Counted from the stretch's first letter, positions 31,658-44,335 are shown. The stretch: 64,000 nucleotides of DNA from Eutreptiella sp. 'Long Island Sound 2002' (GCA_964036045.1 OZ038398.1:24930109-24994108), one strand, 5' to 3'. Program-made: numbers and translations. Notes: generated by a model not told the origin, from the sequence alone.

Positions 31658-34350
31658 TGCGACCCCCCCCTAGCTATCTGTCAAAACTCGGGTTGGGGGG
31701 GGGGGTTGGGGGGGGGGGGTCGGCTGGAGGGTGTGTGGGGGGGTATTGGCGGTTCATCGGGGGGGGTCTCCAAGGTGGGGGGGCCTGCGCGCGACCCACT
31801 ACTTCCACATGCATACCTCCGGGTGGGATGTGTGTCTTGGGGTTTGGGGGTATGGAGGTATGTATGTGAGGCTGCCTCCCCTCCCCCCCTCCCTCCTCCC
31901 TCCCCCCTCCCCCCTGCCCCCTTGTTCCTCCGTGGCCCCCCGATTAGATTGTGCGAAAAAATCCTAACGCTTGGCTTTTGGTGAAAGTTTCCTGCGAGTT
32001 AGAGTTGGAGGTTAGGCTGGACTTCTGCTTAGAGGTCCTTGAAAAGTTCCGCCTCTGAGGAGGAGGAGGAGGAGTCTCGCCGGGCGCGCTTCGATTGAAG
32101 CTCCCGTTGGGTTGCGGATGGGCAGATGTGTCCACGGTGGTTGTGGTAGGCACCAAGGCATGGAACACACGCTTTGTGGCAACCCTTCTTCTTGCACACC
32201 AAGCAACTCCCTTGCTTTAGTGACTTCTCAAGGTCGAGTGTTGCCATGGTGTGTCACTGGGCTATACAAAGGAAGCAAAGTGAGGACCAAACACATGGCA
32301 CACCCTTCAAAGGGCACAGGACAAAGACCAAACACATTAAGTATCCTAGCTCTAGGCCGCAGTTTATCCTCACCTAGGAAAGTCTCACAAGTAGACTGCA
32401 GTGGATTATAAACCTGCCCCGCCAAACCAACTCAAACCAACCAAAGTGTGGGAAAGAAAGAAAGAAATTGGAAAGAAAAAAGGAAAAGAAAAGAACAACC
32501 GCACTATGTAACCACCGGCGGTACGCCCCTGATAGCATTGCACTTGGGCCAGGGTGTTGCTCCGAACGCAGGATCTTCACCTCGTAACAAATGACATTTG
32601 TATAGCGCCCCGTCTTGCTAATCTGGCGCTCAAAGGCACTGATGCACCATGCACAAAAGAACCATGCACAAAAAAAAACGGGGGGGCACTATTTGCGTCA
32701 TGCCCCCCAACCCACTATCTCTCAAAACCCCGGGGGGGGGGGGGGCTTGGGGGGGTCACATACAAGGACCGGGCCCGGCCAACCCCCCCCCCCCCCCGTG
32801 GCTAATATCCTCCTTGCACCGGGCCACAACCTCCCACTCGCCAAGGAGGAGCTCCAAGAACATCCCCTTCTAACCTTCGGATTCTTCTAAAATCCGCGAT
32901 GTGCTAAGCGACAGGGGAGGGGTAGAAAAAAATTCCCGGTACCGGCGTACAGCTTTCTTTTCGGGGGGTACCCCCGGAGGGGGCCATGAGGCAACGGATA
33001 CTGGGCTCGCATGGGCTCGCATACGCCCCAGTGTCCGTGCCCCCGGAGGGGGGAGGGGGGTACAAAAAAAATCGCGTGAAAATTTTTCCGGACCCCAAAA
33101 CTTGAAATTTCCTTAACTCTACCCCATTTGTTTGGGTTTGGAAGGTGCAAGGAGGGTATTTTTCAAGGTAACCATGGATATTTCAGCCGATATGGGTGGT
33201 ATTTATTTAAGGGCACAAAGACCCCCGGTCTGTTCCGGCTGCAGTGCAGCGCCCCACCCTAGCTTCTTATCGGCAGGAAAGAGTCCCCAAATAAGGCAAT
33301 ACACCCTATCTGGGGCGAGAAACCTAACCAAGGGCATTGAAGGACAAGGATGATTGGTGTCCATTCTGGCCGTTCTGCAAGTTGCCCAAGCCTACAATGG
33401 ACCCCACAATGTCACGTCCCCATTGCCTTCTTGCATGCTGGTTGATGACCACTACGCCACAATGGCTTGCCAACAAAGATTGGTTCTCACTGAGGCTACG
33501 GTTTTGTGTGTTGGTGTGATGGTATGTCTGTGTATGTGTGTGAATAGTGCACATTGTTGCACTACGCCATTCTTGCACGCACATCGCCAAATTTTTTTCT
33601 CCCGTGGTTTTATCTGACTACAAAAAACGCATAGTTAAATGCGTGTTTATCGCTGCACCGCACGCACATCGTTTGTCCTGACCCCCCCAACCGTAGCCCC
33701 ATGTCCTACCAACCTTCATTGGCTTGCCAACGTTTCGCCCGCCAAACGGGTGCCCGCTCCCGTAAGGCCGTTTCGAGTCGTTTCGCGTTTCGAGTGGCAT
33801 TGCACGGTCACCCCATTGCCGGCCAAGCACCTTGTTGCTAGTTATCCCTCGCGGCCACTTATCGCTTCTTTGGCTTCCCACCTTGGGAAGCTGCGGGTCG
33901 CTTTTGGCATGTGTCGCCCGGAGCCTGCTGCTTTGCTTTTGCTTTCGTGTTCTTCGTCTTCTGCTTCTCAATCCTCGGAATCTTCTTCTTCTTCCACTTC
34001 TCGTTTGTATAGCGCCTCGTCTTGCGATATCTGGCGCTCAAAGGCACTAACGGCTTGATGAAAAAGAATTAACAAAAAACAGGGGGTGCCACTGGCGCCA
34101 TGCAAAAAAAAACACCAATTACTTTTATCTCAGTACTAGTTCATGTGCCGATGTCATACAATGTGCCAAAGTGAAGGTGACATGCAAGTTCAAGTAGCAC
34201 ACAGTAAAAAAATTCCTCTTGGCGAAAAAAAAGTCCTACATGGGGTGCCAGCTTTTTTTTCGGGGGTACCCCCGGAGGGGGGGGGGGTACGAAAAAAATT
34301 TTACGGCGAATTTTTTCCCACCCCCCCCCCCGCTGGCTAAGCGATGACAT
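31640..34350. repeat. G/C-run-rich repeat zone with duplicated blocks
   Basis: Blocks recur within the zone. CTCAAAAC-type leaders followed by G11-13 runs occur near 31680 and 32720. A 45-bp unit with TCTGGCGCTCAAAGGCACT occurs at 32600 and 34003. A GGGGGTACCCCCGGAGGGGG block followed by GTACRAAAAAAA occurs near 32960-33070 and 34260-34300. Spacing of about 1.3-1.4 kb between matching blocks suggests an old duplication or paired element ends. Confidence 0.6.
32029..32247 (-). CDS. small Cys/His-rich ORF with Ser/acidic tail
   Basis: A 72-codon frame from ATG to stop. After MATLDLEKSLKQG it has CLVCKKKGCHKACVPC then HNHRGHIC, a spacing compatible with zinc binding, and a tail RRDSSSSSSEAELFKDL. 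The compact order is reminiscent of the C-terminal Cys-rich domain of some DNA transposases. It sits in a repeat-rich zone with no neighbouring exon seen. Short length and context keep confidence low. Confidence 0.3.
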   Translation of the reverse strand: MATLDLEKSLKQGSCLVCKKKGCHKACVPCLGAYHNHRGHICPSATQRELQSKRARRDSSSSSSEAELFKDL

Positions 34351-34386
34351 TGAAACGGCCCTGATGTCCTTGCTACACGACCAGAG

Positions 34387-35000
34387 ATGGCAGTCCTCCC
34401 ACCACCAAGCTGTTCAGCACTTTGGTTATTCTACGACGGGCCTAGCAAGGGAAACAAAGCTGCCCCCGTCACCAACCAACTCGCCCCAACCCTGCAAGCC
34501 TACTCTGCGGCCTTGAAATGTCTCGACTTCGACTCCCACCGCCCAACTAGTGCACCGCCACCCTTTAACACCCTTGCGACGGCATAGGCTACTACATCGA
34601 TGATGCGCTACTCGGGGACCCGGTGAGAATCGTCAAGCTGTGACCCAATCCCCTCGTTTGTGACGCCACAACGATCTCCGTACCATATCGGTTGAGAAGC
34701 TACTTGAGGAGATTGTATGCCCAATGGCACAACCCGTCTCGATGGGCAAGATACACTTTCGATACACGTCCAGCCAGTGCGTGTTCCAGAAGTACTTGGA
34801 GGCCGCTCCGTCAGAAGTTGATGTTGTTGCAAATGTCACTGAAAACACGCACCGTGGGATACTGGGGCATGTTGCCGCAAGAACGGTGCCGGTTGCCATG
34901 TGGAGACCCACGCGTTGATGACTTTGGATCGTCCGTGTCTGTTGTCGACACACGCGGGCGCTTGCTTGGAGACACCGAGGAGTTGCCTGGCTTCGCCTGA
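34387..35000 (+). pseudogene. broken coding remnant with a YIDD-like box
   Basis: At 34599-34650 one frame reads GIGYYIDDALLGDPVR before a stop, reminiscent of the YxDD catalytic box of reverse transcriptases. Upstream (34387-34587) and downstream (34700-34918, with QPVSMGKIHFRYTSSQCVF) protein-like stretches lie in other frames. The surrounding conserved RT motifs are not recognisable, so the match may be chance. Confidence 0.25.
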
Positions 35001-35223
35001 TCATACCCAATGCGGCGTGAGGGGGGGACCCATCGCTTGGAATTCTTTCATGTCATGCTTATTGTGTATACACGGATTGATCATCGCACATCTTTGTTAA
35101 TACTCGAGAATGAGGTTGTTCTTTTCACTCGATACTGTGGGATGCTTACTTATACATACCTACAGATCACACCTACATGTGTTTTGTTAACTGACGGGAA
35201 TATGACTAAATACCACAAAATAC

Positions 35224-35274
35224 CCAACCCTAACCCTAATCGTCACTGTAACCCTCACCGTAACCCTAACGTGG
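35224..35274. repeat. short interstitial CCCTAA-like tract
   Basis: Degenerate (A)ACCCTA(A) units, some changed to TAACCCTCACCG. This resembles the common eukaryotic telomere hexamer but is short and internal. Confidence 0.5.
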
Positions 35275-35799
35275 AGGGGTCTTGTAGTCCTTATTTGATA
35301 CACATTGAAAGTGGGACAAAATACTCCTATTACATCGTCCTATTGACCCTCAATTTGGGTGCTGTTATACCTAGTTCCCTCGTGTCGCCTCTGTGACAGA
35401 CAAGAAGAGGGTCCACTGCAGAAGAGGGTCCACTGCAAAAGCCAGTCATAATCATCCCGGGATATCTCCCTGTGTCCATATGTCTGACCATGGTGGTGAG
35501 GGAGAGTGTGACCCTCTTACTGAGTTGCATTTCAATTTTTCTGATTGTTATTGGAAAGATGATATGCCCCGTGCCCATGACTCACTCTCTTTTGTGTCTC
35601 CTTGCACGTGACTTTGTGTCCCCCTTCAAGAGGACAAAGGGCTAAGGCAGGCATACATGACAACATGACGAGAATTGTCGCTCATCCTGGTGGAAACCAA
35701 AGGCAATCTACCGGTTGCCCGAGAAGAAGAAAATCATCATCATGTGTTCGCAAAACTCATGGTGAACGCAACAGCCCGATAGGCGCTGAAGACAGGCAC

Positions 35800-36165
35800 C
35801 AAAGGAGGCTACTCCAAACCCTTTCGCCAAAGCTCCAAAATATTTCCCAAAAGCGTGAAGCCCTTTTTCCAATGCTCCAAACCATTTCCTCAAATTTCGA
35901 AATCCTTTCCCCAAAGCTTGAACCCGTTTTCCCAAAGCTGCAAACCTTTCCTGAAAGGTCCAAACCCTTTTTCCAAAGCTTGAAGCCCTCTACTCAAAGG
36001 TTAAAAGCCATACCCAAACCGTTTCCCTGGAGCGTGAAGCCCAAACCCTTTTTCCAAAGGTCCAAGTCATTTCCTCAAAGGTCCAAACCCTTTCCGCAAA
36101 ACTCCAAATCCTTCTCCAAAGCTGCAAATCCTTTCCCCAAAGCACCATCGGAGGGAATGCATACA
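35800..36165. repeat. degenerate repeat of about 24 bp with open frames on both strands
   Basis: Units like CCCTTTCCCCAAAGCTCCAAA recur about 15 times with substitutions and length changes. On the plus strand (frame 35602-36192) it encodes PFPKL/KPFFQ-like octads. On the minus strand it encodes FGALEKGF-like octads. Because both strands stay open the signal is repeat-driven rather than evidence of a gene. Confidence 0.75.
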
Positions 36166-36192
36166 TGCTATGGTAGAATGTGCCCAGATTGA

Positions 36193-39100
36193 AGGATCTA
36201 ATGATCAGCATGCCGCATCTATACGGTGGGAGTGATGCTTGGTGGAAGCCCAATATGATGTACGGATATCTCTTTCGGGGCATCTCACAACAATTATCAC
36301 CCCTTTGTGGTTTTCATTTTGATGCCTCCTTTATTCTTTCCGGTGAAATCCGGGGACCATCTGGGGTTACTGGCATGCCGGTCAAGATGCTCATGCCCCT
36401 TCATTCTCTTGATGTGGGCCAACGTACATTGATGCTCCGTGGGCTTGACCTGTGATCGGTTGTATGCTCTTGTGTGGCTCAGATTGTGGAGAGACTCCTG
36501 CACCAATTTGGGTAGTTGCACCTTGATGTAAGGGGGTGGGATGCTGTGTTTCCTGAGTTTCCAAACTTTGGCGGGTACTAGACGTTTTTCGGTCCCAAGG
36601 AGAGCTACCTAGTCAGGTTAGATCTATTTGCTGGCCTAGTGACCTGGTGGGGGGGCCTGAAAACACATGCCTGCCTGGTGACGGCTTCACTCTGCTCGGA
36701 GTCATGTCGCTCCCCGGCGTCACCTGCTGTCACTCCCCGGTTGGTGTGTCTCTAGCAGCTATTTGCCTACGGGCTCTTACCCCCTACGCCGCCCTTATGG
36801 TGGTTCGTCCACAGGTCGGCACCGCCAACTTTGAGCTACTGGCCTGTCGCCAATTGGACCCCGTGACAGGTGCGAAAGCTGCCCGCCGCGAAGTGGTGTG
36901 TGTGGTTTCCCACACTACACCGTTGGCGGGCGCAGTACCCTGTTGGTGTTTTCGCGGCGCACGCGGCCAGGGGGGGGGGGGGCTGGCAGTACCGGGCTCA
37001 TGATGTTGTGGTGTCTCACCTTTGGGTTTCCGCGGTGTTCGCGTTTGCCGTTGCGGTGTCTCCCTCCCAGGTTTCCCTTTCCATGCCTGCTGGTCGCCAT
37101 TCCACGTGGTCTGTGTGTTCCACGGCCGCGATCTGGTGGCCCTTCTTGTGACTGCTGCATGATGTGCTGTGACGGTGCGCTCATGATCTGCCGCGGCCGT
37201 CGTGTACTCGCTCCGGGGGCCCCGTGTTTGTAGCCCCCCCCCCCCCCCGGCGCGCCCGTGGCGTGGCACCTGTTCTGGTTGCTGGTAGGACCGTTCCAGG
37301 TGGTCCGTGCCCCTCCGCTTGTCCTTCCCAGTTGCCTGTTGTTCTGTTCGGGGGTTGGGGGTGGGGGTCTTCCGGTCCCGTTGGGTGTCCCCTTCCGGCT
37401 TGGTGTTTGTGGTGGTGGTGGTGGTGGTGGTGGTGTTTCTGTGTCCAGTCCAGGGGCGCCCTCTGGGCGCTCCCCACCAACGCCACGTCCGCTGGGCGTG
37501 GCTTGGTTGTTCCGGGTGTGGGCCGTGCCGGCGGGCGTCTCTTGGGTGGGATACTGGGGCATTCGGTTCTGGTTCCTATAATTCTGTTTTGCTGTACATG
37601 TGGATGATTCACGCCATGATTTTGCAAACAGCAAGGGGAAGGGAGTTATTTCGCTTTTGAGATATAATCCAACCCCCCCCCGCGTCTGTGATCGATCTTT
37701 GTGTGATATCTGACCTGTCCTAACCCATATATATGTGATTGTGATAATCGTGCTCCACCACGAGATGCTGACTGTGATTGTGATAACCGTGTTTCTCCAC
37801 TAAACGCTGACTGTGATTGTGATCCACCACCACATTGTACACTCAGACGTTGGTGGTGATTTTGCAGTGTCCGCCGGTGCTGTGCTTTGGACAATGTATC
37901 ATATGGTCACTAGCAACTTGCATTTGGTTGGTGGAAACGGACTCGATCAGTCTTTATTCTTCTTCTTGCGTTGTATGCGTGCGTATTTGATGGGTCTTAT
38001 TGTTTGGTGAGAGAAGGGGGTGCACCAAAACAACTTCACAGGGCACACTCAGCATAGATTAAGCTTTGGAGGGTTTGCCAGCCCAAAACCGTGTGCAGGA
38101 AGTACCTCTTCAGAGTGCCCCCAGCCCCGCCCACTCCATCTTCCCTACCAGCGTACACGCATGTTAATGGGGCAAGATTTCATATGAAATGTCAGGTTTC
38201 ATGTGACCAGAACAAACCCCTTCCTTCACATGGCATGCCCTGCGTGTGCCGTGTGCGCGCTCTGTGCAGTGCTACACTCTCACAGTGCCACCCCAAAAAA
38301 GGTGGGTGCCTTTTTGGAGGCTGGAGACGAAAAGTACACATAGGCAAAGCGTGCAGAACGCCCTCAGGACACAATACCCATCTCATATCACGATGTCTCA
38401 AGTGCTAACGGACAAGGGCTTGGACAATTCCATTTTGCAATCGTCAGACATATCAATGGCAGCAGACACATTACAGATTTAGCGAGCATATGTTGAACTC
38501 CATGCCCCAGGATTGCCCCAATGGGACTGTTGGGCATGCTATGGTTGCAAAATTAGGACAAGGGTTGCAACCACTCGTGCAACAGAATTCAAACACTGAA
38601 ACATGAGAACAATTTGTTTAGGACATATATACATCAATCTATGCAGGAGGATTCCTCAAAAAAAAAAAGTAAAGATACATGGCCTGCCTATCCAAAAACT
38701 GTGGGTATCCGTACTTCATCCAAAACCTTTGATTGCCACTACATCCGCACCCATGCATCCAACACACAAAGAGGAGGCAGATAACAATTATCAATCAACC
38801 ACTACTCCGCCCACTGCTACCCGGTACTGCTGTCAACTAGCCCGCTGTTTGCCACAGGGGGAGGGGCTCGGCAACGAAAGTTCACCGTGAAAATTGTGGC
38901 AGAGAGCGTGTCACAAGACCAAAGGAGACGGACTCTCGACCAGAGCCCCTGAGTTCAGCTTCGCTGATATCAATAACAATTCCAAACTGACTCACAATTG
39001 GGCTCAGGATCAAAATGTGGCCTTTTTTTCCATTGCAACGAGACTTTTCGGATACTTATGGAACAGCAAAGCGCCCTGCAAGTAAGCCATGATGATAATT

Positions 39101-39528
39101 TGCGGGTACTGAAAGCGCGGTGTTGGAATTGGGGGGGCGGGAAGGTTGGGTGGGGGGGTTGCGATGATTCTTCAAGGCACGATGATGGTCTCTCCACGAA
39201 CCTGGGCCCCCGCAGATGACAGCAGTGTCCCTATTCCAGGAACGAAGGAGTGTCAAACTTCAGCCCAGGGGTCCAAGGTTTCGCACCACCGGGAACCCCG
39301 AAACCCACACCGAACCTTTAGTGGACGCCAAACCCATGTCAATGACAGATTTGTTACGTTCCCTGTTTGCACAAAGACCTGTGGACACCCTGTCTCTACC
39401 TTAAAACTTGCCTCTTTCAACACCCTGGTCACCCCCTCAGCATTCCTTAGCCCAGCAGGCTCGACACCCGCTGCCAAGATTTCTGCTGACGCCCCTGGTG
39501 ACTTCCTGCCCGCAACTAAATTAGCAAA
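36193..39528. other. no supportable gene; GC-rich stretch and simple repeats
   Basis: 36650-37600 is GC-rich with overlapping long frames on both strands, a C15 run at 37234-37248 and (GGT)n at about 37402-37436. 37650-39500 is less GC-rich. A minus-strand frame at 39253-39477 lies directly 3' of the EGF-like gene and may be part of its 3' flank. I see no convincing exon. Confidence 0.5.
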
Positions 39529-40956
39529 CTAAAAATACAACTTTGTCGGGACCGACGGGTTCGCATCTTTGATCTGTGCAAACGGAGTGACACCAGCGGC
39601 CAGCGCGTTACCAGAGTAGTACCGAAGGCTGTCATACCCGTGCGCACGCACATTGGGCTTCTTCGCCAGCACCCATCGTTGATACCCGTAGCCCAAGAAC
39701 GGAGAGATGAAGGCGAGACCACCCAAAATGATGCAGGCGGCCAAAATGCACTCCACGATTGGCGGGTGAGACACGTGCTGATCGCAGTGCGTTCCAGTCC
39801 AGCCCTTCGATATGCAGCGCGAGCATGCCCCCGTGCCATTGATCCCGGAACACGAGACGTTGTCACATTCCCCGTGGGTACGATCACAGGGGACCTCCTT
39901 GTCACAATACTGCCCGAAGAAGGCTCTCTTACAAGAAGTGCACAGGCCGGTCCCGTACGGGCCATAGCACTTTCCGTCCCCACTCAGACACGCCCCATTG
40001 TCTGTGTTACACAACACCGCGTCGCTGCATCTCGGCCCGTGGTAGAAGGGTTGACACTCGGTGCACTGTCCGGTGCCGTTCGGCCCGGAGCAACTTGTTC
40101 CAGATTTCTCAGGCCCCATACAAATGCCGTGTGCAGCATCGCAAGACACCGGCTGGCTACAATTTGCGTTGTAGTGGGTGGCGTCACAAGCATCACAACG
40201 CCCCGTACCATTCAGGCCATAGCAGGATCCTTCTCGGCACGTGCCGAACTCCCCTTGACAACCGACAACGTGCTCGCAGTTTTCGCCGAAGTACGAGGGA
40301 CGACACGAAGTGCACTTCCCGTGGCCCGGCTGGCCCCAGCATTTACCTGGGGCACAAAATCCGTGGTGCAGCACGCATGTCACCTCCCGTTTGCACTCTT
40401 GGCCAAAGTATCGAAGACCACAGTCCTCGCATTCACTTCCGTTCCAATATCCCACTGTATCGTCGTGATCACACCTACAAACGCCCGGAGAAGTGAGTGG
40501 AGAAGTGACGTCGCAAAATCCGTGGCCGCTACATTGTCCCGACTTGGTCACCGGACACGCGTGCCAGCTTGGTGTCGATAATCCGACGGAAAAGATGACA
40601 GACGCAGGGCACTCGTTGGCGCATGAGACTTGCACCCACCACTCCCCAGGAAGGGGCGACTTATAAGTCGCTGGTTCGCCCAAGGTCACCTCCCAAGGGA
40701 TGGGCCAGTATTGGTTCCACATGAGTATCTCCAAATCCTTGGCTTTGCAGTTCTCATCCAAGTTCTTGAGTGCCACGCACGTCACGTTGAGCTCACGACT
40801 CCGATTTTTTCCAAACCAATGCCAGTCGCTGATGGCTTGGGGCTTGGACAGCATTCCAACCCAAGCGAATCCATCACGACATATGGCATCGTCCGGTGAC
40901 CCCAGGGAGCAGAAGAAGAGGACAACGAAGAGGAAGAAGTTCAAGCATTCCACCAT
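39529..40956 (-). CDS. single-pass membrane protein with EGF-like Cys-rich repeats
   Basis: An intact single-exon frame. I prefer the start at 40956 because it begins with a good signal peptide (MVECLNFFLFVVLFFCSLG); an in-frame Met 17 codons upstream (41007) precedes it without adding a better one. An N-terminal region of about 110 residues is followed by six Cys-rich modules. The first is EGF-like (CSGHGFCD ... CRCDHD). The other five, each about 40 residues, share C..xHG.C ... C.G.NGTG.C..C...YFG..C. A hydrophobic helix (IVECILAACIILGGLAFISP) and a tail of about 50 residues end the protein. This layout fits a type I surface protein used in adhesion or ligand binding, an inference from domain type. 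Several N-x-T/S sites occur in the ectodomain. No paralogue is seen nearby. Confidence 0.85.
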   Translation of the reverse strand: MVECLNFFLFVVLFFCSLGSPDDAICRDGFAWVGMLSKPQAISDWHWFGKNRSRELNVTCVALKNLDENCKAKDLEILMWNQYWPIPWEVTLGEPATYKSPLPGEWWVQVSCANECPASVIFSVGLSTPSWHACPVTKSGQCSGHGFCDVTSPLTSPGVCRCDHDDTVGYWNGSECEDCGLRYFGQECKREVTCVLHHGFCAPGKCWGQPGHGKCTSCRPSYFGENCEHVVGCQGEFGTCREGSCYGLNGTGRCDACDATHYNANCSQPVSCDAAHGICMGPEKSGTSCSGPNGTGQCTECQPFYHGPRCSDAVLCNTDNGACLSGDGKCYGPYGTGLCTSCKRAFFGQYCDKEVPCDRTHGECDNVSCSGINGTGACSRCISKGWTGTHCDQHVSHPPIVECILAACIILGGLAFISPFLGYGYQRWVLAKKPNVRAHGYDSLRYYSGNALAAGVTPFAQIKDANPSVPTKLYF

Positions 40957-41007
40957 AACACCCTGTGCATTGCATGCGCAATGTTGAGGACACATTTGCA
41001 GCACCAC

Positions 41008-43870
41008 TTAAAACACGCCTTATAGAAGCTGAGAGGTTGGACTTACAAGCACCGTGTTGAAAAGCGGCCTGCAAGTGTACACCCAAGAGTGGGCCAAACG
41101 GTTGCTGTGTAAAATCTTGTGAGTTGTTTACTGAAGGAGCTCTTTGCGGAATAGAATTTACTGGACTATTCCATCTGAAATCACAGTTTTCCCCTCTGTC
41201 AAAAGCTTAGGTCAATGCCCCCTTTGCGGTAATCATGAGGAACAGCAGCTGCTAGTTGCACAGGACTTTTAGCATGGCAATGATAATTGAATGATGAATT
41301 CAATCATAAGCCATGACGCGTTCCTAATTGCAAAACGAAAAATGCTATTTTGCCCTTTCGATGTCCTTCGTTTAAATGATACCTGGTCCCAAGTTGGTGA
41401 TGGTTGGCAGCCATGCATGCAGACTTCTGGGGCACAGCTGATGCTGCACACGCAACAATATTGACGCCAACTGCTGCAGGCAGCAATTTTTGACAAGATA
41501 GGCAGGTCTTGTAATTGCAAGGCCAAGAGATTCCAGGCAGTTGGGCACGCTGCCAAGCTAAGCCAACCAACAGCAGTCCCTCACCCTGATTGCAAAGGAA
41601 GATGGGATGGGGTTAGTGATTCAGCAATGGCTGCAAATGATGTGGGGAGGATCGACCCCCAGCTCCTGAGACGCCATTCCACATGCCCCTACTGAAAGCC
41701 CCGTTGCTGCTGCTACCAGCTTTCATGCCTGTTTTTGTGTATGCGTGTCGCTCTAAGATATTCAATTCATGCTCAAACAGCGAGGTTCAACAGGCCTACT
41801 GTCCTACATTCATCAGCGAAACCATGGGTTTGGAATTCGGATGCCTCGCTTGCAAGCCGTTATGCTAGCACACTGATACACAGCTCCCTCCCTTCTTCCA
41901 TTTTGTGTACATTGCCACTTCATGTACACAGGCTGCAAGGATAACAGAAACCCCTGACATGCATGAAACCATGCATGGTAGTGCATACATCTTCCCGACT
42001 CCGCACCCGCCTGCGTGCTGGAGCCCACAGGTGCATGCAATATATTGCACTCAATCTGAAAAATACAAAGCCATTGCCTTTAGAGACGCGCTCCGGCATC
42101 TCCTCCTCGGCTTTCCTCGGACGGTCTCTGAGAATGCTTGGTTGGGCGCATGTACTGGGGTTGGCTGTGGGCCTCACAGAGCCACGCGCATCTCAGCCAT
42201 TTCTTGACCTCCAGCCCAGGTGAAAACGGCCAACCTGGTTGTGCCAACCTCCTGCCTCACATTTTCACTGGGTCCTCACGAGGGCAGTCTGGGGCAATCT
42301 GTCATTCATAGAAGTCTACATAGTATTGTGCAAAACGATGAGCTCCTCCCTTCCCAAGGCACACAGAAGCTTGTGGATCTGCACTTTCATTACTGGGTTC
42401 AACTACCCGGAACACACAAGCGTTGGGATCCTCATCATTGTGATTTTTGATGAACCTTACATGACCCCAAAACATGGCGCACCCGAGACAAAACTTTACC
42501 ATGTTGCCGTGCCTTGAAAGGCAATGCGCATGAATTTGCATCAGTGAGTGCGTCCTCAGGCCTTAGCGGGCTGAAAGCAGGCTAGCAGGGCGCCGTGGTG
42601 GCTATCTGAGTATTGGGACTGAGGAAGAATGTGAGCAGTCCTGTGTATGGAAACACAGTAGTAGTTACCATGATCACCTTGACCATCAGGGAAAACGGGT
42701 CGAACATAGCCCACTTTTTGCACATTGCAGGCGCAGTGCACGGCGCGCCCCATATGGGTCACCGAACGGCAGCCTGCCCTAACGCCTCTATTTCCTTACC
42801 TTGTACGGCCTTTCCACCTCGGCACTGTGTGTGTGCCAAGGTAACAATTCCAATCATGCTCAAACTGTGAGGTTCAACAATCCTTCAGACCTAGCCTGTG
42901 TGTGTGCGTGTGTGCGTGTGTGCGTGTGTGTGACGCCCCATCATTTCAAAGAACCATAGTGTTCGCTATCATACACCACATCTACAGCTCTGTTCACACT
43001 CCAGCCATGTATATGTGTGTGTGACGCCCAAGACATTCAAATCATGCTCAAACTGCAAGGTTCAACATACCTACAACCTACCATCTTCTGGAAAACCACG
43101 ACTTCTCGCTGGCCTCGCTGGCAGGCTCTTTTTGACTACCACACTGATTAACAACTTCCCGACCCGTGCTCCATTTGTACACGATTTCTGGCTCCTGAGA
43201 AGGCGGTTGTCTGTCTTTCCCCATACGGCTACTAATATGGTCAGGTGCGGAAACGCCATGACGAACAGACCCAACTAAGCTATTGCATAATTGAACAAGC
43301 GTCTTGCCCCGTAGGGTCTGCTCGGTCTGTCTGCACTAGGTTCCCACTCCATTTGATGAAGCACCGCCTCATCCACCACAGATATATGTCTTGAGCGTGA
43401 ATGTTTCCAAATGCCCATTTTTCCTCCTTGACATTTCCGAATATTTCCACTCACAGGGGTGTGACGTTTTGGGATGTTCCAACGGTTTGTGCCTTTGACT
43501 ATTACAATTAGATGTGCTTTGTGCTACACCACTTCCGGTTGTCTTGTATCACTGATGAGTTCCTTTTTTAATGAAACAGCGGATGCCTTGCCAAGGTAGG
43601 AGCATGGTGGCCACGAGTATGGACACTGTCTAGGAGGCGATGATTGCAGTGCACACATCCAAGCCGCGCAAGGTATACAACGACACATGGTAAAAAGGCA
43701 AGCATCAAGCCCCCACAAAAACCAAAGAAGTGCCCCCCCCCCCCCCCCCACACATACACACACACGGTGGGAACCTCAACAACTGAGCACCATGTGTACA
43801 TCATGTCCAGGTCAAGACCCAGAGTCTGTGACACGCAATACCACATACACAAACAGCAAACAGTGATTCA
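41008..43870. other. no supportable gene; dispersed repeats
   Basis: Three diverged copies of a segment containing ATTCAAATCATGCTCAAAC followed by GGTTCAACA lie near 41755, 42845 and 43020. A TG/CG-rich microsatellite spans about 42898-42933. A C17 run (43733-43749) precedes a CA tract. No open frame stands out. Confidence 0.55.
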
Positions 43871-43874
43871 TGAT

Positions 43875-44335
43875 CATGGGGACCTCCCTCCCAGACTTTA
43901 TGGGTTATGTAGCTAGCAGGCTCACTTGGGGGCCACCTCTGATTTTGCTCTTAAGTGTTGGGGACCTCCGAGACGGCAGTGGTTGTGTAGCCACCAAGCC
44001 CACTTGTGGGCCACTTCTGATTTTGTCACCCGCTCTTAAGCGTTGGGGACCTCCCAAACGGCAGGATTATGTAGCCACGAGGCCTACTTGTGGGCCACTT
44101 CTGATTTCGCTCTTAAGCGTTGGGGACCTCCGAGACAGCAAGGGTTATATAGCCACCAAGCCCATTTCGCTCTTAAGCGTTGGGGACCTCCAAGATGGCA
44201 AGGGTTATATAGCGACCAAGCCCACTCGTGGGCCACTTCTGATTTTGTCTTATGCTTTGAAGCGCTAGGGACCCCCCTGATGGTAGGGGTTATGTAGCCA
44301 CTAGGCCCACTTGTGGGCCACTTCTGATTTGAATC
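43875..44335. repeat. tandem repeat, five to six units of about 55-95 bp
   Basis: Units contain CTCTTAAGCGTTGGGGACCTC, a GGTTATGTAGCCAC segment and CCCACTTGTGGGCCACTTCTG. Some lack part of the unit. The array abuts the transposase relic on its left; inverted partial copies lie on its right (44760-44920). Confidence 0.85.

Noticed and set aside
35224-35274. Chromosome end
   Set aside because: The CCCTAA-like tract is short, degenerate and followed by normal sequence on both sides.
36784-37660. Overlapping 100-240 codon frames at 36.8-37.7 kb
   Set aside because: GC-rich, low-complexity composition with (GGT)n; frames on both strands and no recognisable motif.
39640-40581. Plus-strand 313-codon frame opposite the EGF-like gene
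   Set aside because: Shadow frame; only the minus strand has signal peptide, regular Cys modules and TM helix.
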